A DNA stretch of 64,000 nucleotides from Diplonema papillatum (lineage: Eukaryota; Euglenozoa; Diplonemea; Diplonemida; Diplonemidae), in the NCBI GenBank assembly GCA_030068145.1, contig JAPJBO010000070.1, positions 372,001 to 436,000 of the forward strand. The letters run 5' to 3'. Both the position numbers and the translations under genes were made by a program. Under the pieces are notes generated by a model. The model saw only the letters and a program-made list of their open reading frames with translations. It made no database searches and was not told the DNA's origin. Positions 1-8,849 of the stretch are shown here, piece by piece. Every line of letters starts with the position of its first letter. The first letter of the stretch is position 1.

Positions 1-1128
1 CATGGTGACTCTGCATGCATGGTGACTCTGCATGCATGGTGACTCCGCATGCATGGTGACTCCACATGCATGGTGACTCTGCATGCATGTTGACTCTGCA
101 TGCATGGTGACTCTGCATGCATGGTGACTCCACATGCATGGTGACTCCACATGCATGGTGACTCCGCATGCATGGTGACTCCACATGCATGGTGACTCCG
201 CATGCATGGTGACTCCACATGCATGGTGACTCTGCATGCATGTTGACTCTGCATGCATGGTGACTCTGCATGCATGGTGACTCTGCATGCATGGTGACTC
301 TGCACGCATGGTGACTCTGCATGCATGGTGACTCTGCATGCATGGTGACTCTGCATGCATGGTGACTCTGCACGCATGGTGACTCCGCATGCATGGTGAC
401 TCTGCATGCATGGTGACTCCACATGCATGGTGACTCTGCATGCATGGTGACTCTGCATGCATGGTGACTCCACATGCATGTTGACTCTGCATGCATGGTG
501 ACTCTGCATGCATGGTGACTCTGCATGCATGGTGACTCTGCATGCATGGTGACTCTGCACGCATGGTGACTCTGCATGCATGGTGACTCTGCACGCATGG
601 TGACTCTGCATGCATGGTGACTCTGCATGCATGGTGACTCTGCATGCATGGTGACTCTGCATGCATGGTGACTCTGCATGCATGGTGACTCTGCATGCAT
701 GGTGACTCTGCATGCATGGTGACTCTGCATGCATGGTGACTCTGCATGCATGGTGACTCTGCATGCATGGTGACTCTGCATGCATGGTGACTCTGCATGC
801 ATGGTGACTCTGCATGCATGGTGACTCTGCATGCATGGTGACTCTGCACGCATGGTGACTCTGCATGCATGGTGACTCTGCACGCATGGTGACTCTGCAT
901 GCATGGTGACTCTGCACGCATGGTGACTCTGCATGCATGGTGACTCTGCATGCATGGTGACTCTGCATGCATGGTGACTCTGCATGCATGGTGACTCTGC
1001 ATGCATGGTGACTCTGCATGCATGGTGACTCTGCACGCATGGTGACTCTGCATGCATGGTGACTCCGCATGCATGGTGACTCTGCATGCATGGTGACTCT
1101 GCACGCATGGTGACTCTGCATGCATGGT
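1..1128. repeat. 17-bp satellite array
   Basis: About 66 head-to-tail copies of a 17-bp unit (catggtgactctgcatg) run from the window edge to 1128, so the array is open on the left. Variants are mostly ct/cc, gcatg/gcacg and ggtg/gttg substitutions; unit length is almost perfectly constant. Each unit junction makes the palindrome-like GCATGCATG. The period is not a multiple of three, so it is not expected to be translated. Confidence 0.97.
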
Positions 1129-4100
1129 CTGGGCCTACTGGGGATTTCAAAGCATATCTTTCTATTGCCGCCCATGCCCACACTCTCCGGCCCCGCGGCC
1201 GCTACCTTCCAAGCGTAGTATAGTTTTGACACATATTCCCAAAAACACCCGATTTTGCGGGGCTTGCCGTCCCATGTTGAAGACGTTTTGACGTTCGAGG
1301 GCGGCAATAAAAGGTATGCTTCAAATGGTTCAATTCCACAGTTTTTGGAAATCTTTGGTGCCCCAATGCACATCTCCGGTCAAAAATCCCGATCAAACTC
1401 CAAAAACATGCAGTTGGTCGGTGTTGGGTTGATGAAATGCAAGTGTAGGAAAGAGTGCAAAACTCCGTAAATAGGGCAAACACACGGCCGAATTTACCGA
1501 TAAGGCCCGTCGGTTGTTTTAGAGTGTAAGTTCTCTGGGGCTTAGAGTCTCCGGCTGAACATTGTCGTAAAAGTTCCTTTAAGGTATCGTATACTACTAT
1601 GCGTATCGTATCTGCGGCAGTACGTGTGCTTGTGTGTATATATGTGTTGCCTATTGCCGACTTTTCGACGTATTTTAGAGCAACGTTTTCGGAGTTTATG
1701 AGAGTGATGGTTTGATTGAGACTCCAGTCACACTGGTCCTTCTCAAATCTCCGGGTAGCCTTCGTCAAATGAGCTCTTTTTTCCTACAGCGTTATTTGTG
1801 GTTTTGAAGGCCGGGTGTTTTTTAAAAAAGAAATAGAAAACGGACTGGGTGTAGGTGTGTATATTCAGCAGTCTGTCCTTTCGTTTTCTGCCTCTTTCAT
1901 CAACTGGGTACATTATGACCAGGCTGTTTTGGTGAGGAACAGTAAAGACCCAGGTGCGATTGTCAAAGGGAAGTGCAGAACTCATGAGGTCGCCAAACGC
2001 AACAGCGAGAGCCTGTGTGGTTCACTCATGATCGTCAGCAACCGATGATCGTGAGAACTACAACCGTTCTCGATTGGACAGTTTATGAAAAAAAAGGTGG
2101 TGGTACAAAGAACAGCGTGCCACGGGCTCTTTTTTCGATTTCGACGGGCGTTTGTATCGAGCCGAACCCCATTCTGGTAGCGAACAAGCTGTATCTAAAC
2201 CACAATAAACGCTTAAAAAGTAGGGTACGCAGGTCACGGTCCTCGGCCGCGTATAATTCGTAGTACACGTGGACTCGTCGTTAGAGGAACTCGTGGCGAA
2301 GGACGGCATAAAAACCACCGTGTGTTCGCGGATGACCTCACGGATACGCGACGATATTCTTGAACTGCCTCTGCCCCCGAGAAGGATTCGATGCAGTGGA
2401 ATCTATTGTGCACGGAGCCTTGGACACACTTGGGTGGGATTGTTTAGGCTGAACCCGCTGGCGAACAAGTTGGTAGACCACCACCCAACCAGAATATTTC
2501 TTGGGCAGCGAGCTTGGAGGCAGCTCAGCGTCATCGATTTTCGAGGGCCGGGATGGAAAAATCGCTTATGGCTCAAGGACCGTGAAAATGGCACTCCGTG
2601 GGTTTGGGTGGAAGCCAGCTACTTTTCGACCAATTTATGGTGCCCTGAACCCGGTGGATGTCTTGGCTCTGGGACCGATGAAGACCGCGGCAATGGTCGG
2701 TAGTCAATGGGAATCGCAGAAGCATGAGACTCATCAGGTCGTCGAACACACTGGCGGGCTGGGTTCCACCCATGCCCATCAGCAGTTGGGTGTCACTTTG
2801 GAGATCTAATCGATCGATCTGAAGCCCTCGTATTTAGCCCTCACATCAGAGACCGGAGGCGTAACAGGTCCAAGCGACCCGAGGACCCCCACCTTCTGAT
2901 CATTTCGCATCCGGAACCTTTCCGGGATCAACGTGGTCGGGAGACACGCAGGCGCACCTCCAGGCAATCTCGGGGTATCCTCGCCTCGATTCGTACTGGC
3001 GGAAAACTTGCCACACGGCCCAGTACCACTGGTCAACAGATCTGACCACAAGAAAAAGCGGGAGGGGCGATGTTTGCCTGCACGGGTGGAGTCACCCACA
3101 GAACCGCAAACAAACTATTTTTATTTTCAACTCTTTTCGGGTTCTCGAAATATTCCGCACGATGCGAAGTCACGAACTTGGACACAAGGGCTGCCTTCGT
3201 TTCAGAGTGAAAACTCGCTTGAAACTGCGGCCTGGATACACGAGGTAAGAGTATTGGTGTGTACTTTTGGTGTTCGATGGTACTTTTCGGCCAGTATGCA
3301 TCATCTCTTTTCGTGTTCGTTGGGGGATTCTTGCAGTTTCTGGAGGGGCCCAGCCAGGGTGTTGAAGGCTCGGGGGTGGTTGCGGAAACTCGGTGTGGAC
3401 ACGTTTCCGCAGTCAGGCACCCGCCTTGAGACCATTTTCCACGGCCCACTCGTCGTGACGTTCCGCATGTTTCATGATATGAGACCATCCCATGTAACAT
3501 GAAGCTAGACCTGGTCCAAGTGCGATTAATGAACCGAAACACACGTGTGTGTGTTCTTCGCCCCAACTCTCGGGGAAAAGTTGTTCTCTCCCTTCCACCT
3601 CTGTCGGTACAAGGCGCCGGGCCCTCTGTACTTTTTTTACATTTTTTATGTTGTTTGCGGGAATTAACTCTGCTCCCAACGATCAACCTGAGTTTGCGTG
3701 CGTGTCTCCGTTGTCTTCCGACCTTGTTTTCCTCGTCAGGATCCCATTTGATTGAGTTTGAAACGTTCCTCTTTTTTTTTTCCCCCTCCTCTATTTCAAC
3801 CTTTCTTAGCCCGGTAGTCTCTAGACTCCATATCGGCTGACATGCTGGGATGGATGGTGAGCCAACGGATTCCGGGGAAACCTTGATGATATGGCTAGGC
3901 ACTGCCTCTCGCGCATGCTTGATGCAAACTCTCCATTTTCTTCTTCGAAGAAAATGCAAGAGGGAAACAAGACGGGAGTACAAGACTCCGTAAGTGACGG
4001 ATGGGAAAAAAAAAAAAAAAGTCGGGGCTAAACTTTGGGTTAGTGCTTGGGCGGGGGGAATCTTAGTTTAGTGCTTGGGCAAAATCCTGCCTCTCATGAA

Positions 4101-4325
4101 ATGTTTGGTGCCAGCATCAAGTCTTCTTCGCGGCAGAGTTTTGCGTTTTTTTCTTTTCTTCCAGGGCAATCGTTGTTCTTGGTGCTGGTTTTGAGGGATA
4201 GGGAAAGGCAAGAATTTTGCGGTGGTCCGTTGCAATGATAGTGTGTGCCACCTCCGTTCTTTTGCACTCGTTCTTTTCTCTACTCACCAATCTTCTTCCA
4301 GGGGAGGGGAAAGTGCCTCATCCTA
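1129..4325. other. Intergenic, no recognised gene
   Basis: I see no recognisable protein here. The stretch at 4050-4130 (gggggaatcttagtttagtgcttgggcaaa and following, described in pieces) resembles the unit of the 35-bp array at 52.5-53.3 kb and segments at 35.6 and 36.1 kb, so it is a dispersed repeat. A homopurine run lies at 4005-4020. A 316-codon open frame on the minus strand (3033-3983) has no domain and an amino-acid mix typical of chance ORFs. Confidence 0.6.
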
Positions 4326-7300
4326 TCAGAGCGTGTGGTTGATGGACCTCTTGAAAGTCTCGAAGGAGGTGGCCAGGCGATCGATCAATATTTGCTTGCG
4401 GAAGGCGGTGAAGTGTCGCTGCAAGCAGGGCCTGCACAATTCGTATGAAGCGCTGTCGACAGTTGGTTCCAAAAGTCGATCCATCAGCTTGGGGAGTGAA
4501 TTCGTGCCTTCTGCCTCTTCGAGCTTCAGGATCTGGTACATCCATTCCTCGTCGTCGGTGCCGGTCTGCCGCAGGCACCTTACCAAATATATTTTACGCG
4601 GCACACTGCTATCCGGCAGGAACGAAAACTTGTCGCCGACTTGGAGCAAACCAACGGGCACGGTATCGACACTGTGTGGGGGAGACATCTTAATTTAGGG
4701 TTTAGGGGGGGGTCAGCTTCCTGAAATAGGGAAAGTAGGCGTTCGGTGCACGGAAAGCAAGCTGTCGGCACTGAACTGGTCTGGCGTGCACGACAAGTTT
4801 GGCCACTGGGCACATCAGAGGCCCATCTTCGTTGCGCAGCTACCAGGAAAGTACGCTGTCGCGGATAAGACTTGCGCAGTAGGGTGCATGCAGCGTTCCG
4901 TGTTGAATGAATACGTGTAATTATTGCGTGTGCTACGTACTGGTTCGTGTATTGTGCCCTGTACGGAATGCTATGTGTGTTCCGTATTAAGTGCTACGTT
5001 CTGGAACATGGTGGATAATAAGCAATGTCGCGTTGTGTCCGGTGGTACGTTGTGTGCTCCGCTGTTGTGTTAGCTACATACGTCCCGCCTGCACTGCGTG
5101 CCACCCAAACAATCTGCTACAGCCAGGACCACCCGTGATACAAGAGCACAGGCGAATCCGTCACGGGGAGGTGCCCCCTTCAACCGTGTCTGAGCAATCA
5201 GTTAAAACCCCTGCCGGGGGAGGGCTGGCCTGCTAGTTTGGAGCATGATCGTTAGGCTGAGCTCCCCGAACACGGTGTCTGCGTTCTTTTTCGAGGTTAC
5301 AATTTAGTTGTTACGACGGAAGAAAGGTCATACTTGAGGTGCACGTCCTTGAACAGCACGTTGTCGAGGACCATCTCGAAGGACTCTGCCGGGCACAGAG
5401 ACGTGGCTATGTCGGAAAGCTTCCACGCGATGTTCAGCGAGGGCCCCATCAAGTTGAAGGCGCGCAGAGCGCGGTCACCGCTGTTTCCCGCGAGCATCTT
5501 CCCTTTGGCAAGCCCGGCCGCCACGCCGTTTCTGGCGTAGTCCAACGCGATCGACGCGATGTTCTGCAAGCAGCCGAGCACAATTTTGCATGCTGTCGAG
5601 CCCGAGCACTGCCGTTTTGTTGGGTTTCGTTTGCTTCCAAAACGCCGCGCGCTTGGAACAGTCCAGAAAGCTCGCTGAGATATATCTACAAGCAATACAC
5701 AGAGTAACGGTGAATCTCCGAATCTCAGACTTTCTTCGATCCGGTCTGGTTCGAGTGACAAGAATTCTGGTCGATTCTGTCAGTAGTCAAACTCAAAAGG
5801 GGAAGCTGGGGTACTGTTTCGGTCGTGTCATACCGGCATAATACGCACACTGTATTTGGTCTGCCCTTACCGTCGTTTTTCTTCGAATAAAGCCAAACAA
5901 GGTTTTTCTTGTTTGTCGATCAGAAAAACAGGCCGAAGGCACGTGCCGGGGGAGGATTAGCCCGCTAGTGAGTGAATATGCTCGGTACGGTTAATCTCTC
6001 CCAAACACGCTGCCCACGTTCTCTTTCGTGGCTACAATGCATTGTTACTACGAAAAAGTAGACGCTGCATACCGGAACCGTGTTCGGGTTTGCCCCGAAG
6101 CTCGCGACGACTCGATCCCCGTTGAAGCGGTCGATGGTGCCCTTGTTCGAGAGCCCCGCGGCGAAGAGGGAGATGTACTCGCGGTGGGCCGCAAGGAGGC
6201 GGTCGTAGTCGGTCTCCGCCTCCATGTACTCGAGGGAGTGCCGCACGTTGGCGACGAAGATGGTCACGTTCGGCCGGGTTTTCAACACGCACCGCGTCGA
6301 TGCGTACGACTCCGGCGCCACGACAGCGGCAGGCGCGGCGGCGGGCTTCGGCTGCCGCTCGGATGAGGAGGGAATGGAGCCGGTCAGCGTGATGGACGGG
6401 CGCTCGTCGCTGGTGCTGTCGTCGCAGGCGGCGCGGGTCTCGAACATGCCGGCGGGCAGGAACGTCTTGTACTCGAGCAGTTGCGCGACGAGCGTGTTCA
6501 GCGAGTCCTGCATGCTGTTGATCTCCACCACCAGCCGCTTCTCCGTGTTGCCGGTCAGGTTCGACATCGCGCTCGCCGCCAGCAGCCGCGCGGAGAACTG
6601 AGAGATCGGCTTCGCGATGTAGCTGGCCGTCAGGAAAGACAGGCACGCCAGCACGGCGAGCACCGACAGGGAGATGAACGCCAGCCGGAAGTTGAGGTCG
6701 GCCGCCGGCTTGACGACTTCAGAGTGCCGAACGGAGACGGCGAGCAAGTAGTTCAACCCGTCAGCCGCGTTGTCGCTCAGAGGCTGCAACACCAGCATCC
6801 GGCTGCCCGTCCGCTTCGGGGCGGGATCGACAGCCGACCAGTCGCAGGGGAAGGACGCGCAGTGTTCCGCGAGGACGTGCCGGCCGATTTCTGCGACGTC
6901 GCTGCCCAGCGCGGTTTCGTTGTCGGCCCTGTGGAACCCCAGCAGCCGGGAGCCGCTGTACTCCTCGGTCTCGACGCCCGCGTCGGACGCCGCAATCAGT
7001 TTGCCCTGGTCGGACAGCAGCAGGATCAAATCGTCGTACTCACTCACCGCAGCGGCCCCGGACAGGATCGACGTGAAGGTCGCGCGCGACGTCGACCCGG
7101 CCTGCGGCATCTCCGTGATCCGCTTGCTCAGCTCTCCCACCGCGCCGCCAGGGTTCCACGGGGGCCCGTTCACCCGGAAGTACACGCTGCGGAACAGCGC
7201 GGAGCCGCCGTCCTCCGGGCCCCCTTTGACGTCGCTCTCGCTGGCCCACCGCGGGCGCATGAAGCTCGCGTCGCGGCCCAGCGCCTTGCCCTCGGCCGTG

Positions 7301-8136
7301 ATGAAGCTCGGACAAGAGTAGCTCCTCGGCCCGTCCGGGCGCATTGCCGTCGGGTTCGCCGGGTTGCCGTCACCCTCGAGCCAGTGCAGGGAAAAGTTGG
7401 TCTTGCAGGCCGGCTCGCCGCAACCAGGCGGCCCGGTCGCAGTCAGCGGTGAGACGAGCGCGCCGAACATCAACGAGAGAAACACGCCGTCGTGGTCGCA
7501 GTCCCCCTGCGTGCCGTTTCCGGGCAATAGTATGGAGAGGGTGGTGAACGCGTACGTGGTTCTTATGGCGAAGTAGAGGCTATCCGCGTAGTCGTTGTAG
7601 AACTGTTCGAGGGGCTGGGTTGTGTTCTTTACGGCTGACGAGTTGTACAAGCCGGCGACGATGGCGGCGACACTGCTGGTGGAGGAGAAGAACGACACAA
7701 TTTCGCGGCCGGTTTGGTACGCGGACATGGACAATTGTTCCTCCCGCGCACTCGTCAGCGAGTTGACGGCGATCGTGGCGGAAGCCGCCCAGAGGGTGCC
7801 TACCGACACGATTACGGTCACGGCGGACATGATCGTCAGCAGCGTGCGGATGCCGATTTTGAACCCTTTAGGCGGCTCGCGGCCGCCCTCCGTCGTCGGC
7901 GATGCCGGCGGCGGGGACTCGGTCGCGTCGAAGCTCGCACATCGGGCCGCGGGGGCGAGCGGCGCTACGCTCAGCGGGTTCAGCACCGAGCGACGAATCT
8001 TATCACCCCCCGCCGTGGTGCCCGCCTGCGGTAGCGTACCGCCGCGCGTCCCCCGCGGCCGCCCACCCGCTCCGCACCCCCCCTCCAGCCCCTCTGCCTC
8101 CTTCCCTACAAAGGCACGCGGGGAGGATTCGGGCAC
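4326..8136 (-). CDS. Two-pass membrane protein with degenerate class III adenylate/guanylate cyclase domain (3 exons)
   Basis: Exons 8136-6073, 5608-5334 and 4671-4326 join in phase (phase 0, then phase 2) at GTATGC...CAG and GTATGA...CACAG introns, giving about 895 codons. Residues about 100-124 form a membrane helix, followed by about 350 residues of Cache-like extracytoplasmic domain, a second helix near 480-505 followed by a HAMP-like stretch, then the cyclase domain from about 615 (VTIFVAN, DRFNGDRVVASFGA, then GKMLAGNSGDR and MGPSLNIAWKL in exon 2, and VDTVPVG in exon 3). Family knowledge: such proteins couple an external signal to cyclic nucleotide synthesis. Here the first metal Asp position is Asn, and the Arg four residues after the conserved Asn is Lys, so activity is doubtful. 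The open frame has no ATG before the first helix: the first codon shown is GTG, and the open end lies in a repeat unit. A 5' exon may be missing or further upstream. Confidence 0.85.
4672..5333 (-). other. Cyclase intron 2 carrying two dispersed repeats
   Basis: GT-AG intron (GTATGA ... cccccacacag) in phase 2. The first ~125 nt (5333-5208) belong to the same family as the start of intron 1. Further in, 5118-5206 is a second dispersed repeat with a close copy at 17672-17768 (shared block caaccgtgtctgagcaatca). Just upstream of the acceptor is a C-rich tract that includes two TTTAGGG units on the plus strand (4694-4707). Confidence 0.8.
5118..5206. repeat. Dispersed repeat, copy A (pair with 17672-17768)
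   Basis: About 90 bp beginning cagccaggaccacccgtg and ending gtctgagcaatcagt, around 85% identical to 17672-17768. Located inside intron 2 of the cyclase-like gene. Confidence 0.85.
5609..6072 (-). other. Cyclase intron 1 carrying an introner-like repeat
   Basis: GT-AG intron (GTATGC ... cggcag) between phase-0 exons. Its first ~135 nt (6072-5940) are related at roughly 70% to the start of intron 2 and to intergenic copies at 28436-28545 and 44267-44394. Shared blocks include CACGAAAGAGAACG, a GGGAGA(A)GATTAACC(G)TACCGA block and AATCCTCCCCCGGCACGT. Confidence 0.8.
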
Positions 8137-8452
8137 GTGCCACTCGGATGGCCCTGCACTCTACTCAGTCACGCGTTTCCCGTACTACGCGAAGGTTTCC
8201 GGGTTTCCAGGAGCTCGGACGTACGATGGTCTTATACTCGTTTCTTTCGGTTTCGGTTTTTTTTTTTTTTTTATTCTGCTGATTTCGTGTCCTGCTTTAT
8301 TTGATTACCAACTACTAATTTTTTAGTGCCGACAATGCATTGATAACAAAAAATACAATCGGGGGGGGGAAATATTGGGTTGTCTGTGTTGAGAATCTCC
8401 GAAGATCGTCGGACCGGGTGACGTTGTACGCGCTTGTCTTTTCTACTCGTGC
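7918..8452. repeat. GC-rich unit 1 (535 bp), overlaps cyclase 5' reading frame
   Basis: Nearly identical to 12308-12839: a single difference was seen in the first 300 bp (ggggagg versus gcggagg). It encodes the first ~70 codons of the open cyclase frame on the minus strand and ends in a poly(T) tract and a stretch with no coding potential. Confidence 0.9.
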
Positions 8453-8762
8453 AGCGCTACGCTCAGCGGGTTCAGCACCGAGCGACGAATCTTATCACCC
8501 CCCGCCGTGGTGCCCGCCTGCGGTAGCGTACCGCCGCGCGTCCCCCGCGGCCGCCCACCCGCTCCGCACCCCCCCTCCAGCCCCTCTGCCTCCTTCCCTA
8601 CAAAGGCACGCGCGGAGGATTCGGGCACGTGCCACTCGGATGGCCCTGCACTCTACTCAGTCACGCGTTTCCCGTACTGCGAAGGTTTCCGGGTTTCCAG
8701 GAGCTCGGACGTACGATGGTCTTATACTCGTTTCTTTCGGTTTCGGTTTTTTTTTTTTTTTT
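8453..8762. repeat. GC-rich unit 2, truncated at the retrotransposon 3' end
   Basis: Copy of the GC-rich unit starting gcgctacgctcagcgggttc and running to the poly(T) at 8745-8762. It stops exactly where the 3' (A-rich) end of the minus-strand retrotransposon begins. Confidence 0.9.
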
Positions 8763-8849
8763 CCCGACGACAACTAGTGTCAGACTAGCCTACCCGAAGG
8801 CAGTTGATTCCTTTAGGCAAGATTTCTCTACCGGCGGAAGTTGTTTGGG

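Noticed and set aside
1-1128. CRISPR-like array
   Set aside because: The repeats are directly adjacent with no unique spacers, and the window is eukaryotic.
3033-3983. 316-codon open frame on the minus strand
   Set aside because: Composition is not like the clear genes, no domain or motif, and overlapping frames on the other strand are nearly as long.
4318-4698. Plus-strand ORFs of 67-158 codons over cyclase exon 3
   Set aside because: Shadows of the minus-strand exon, which has the family motif and in-phase splice sites.
4694-4707. Telomere-like TTTAGGGTTTAGGG
   Set aside because: Only two units, located in the pyrimidine tract before an intron acceptor.
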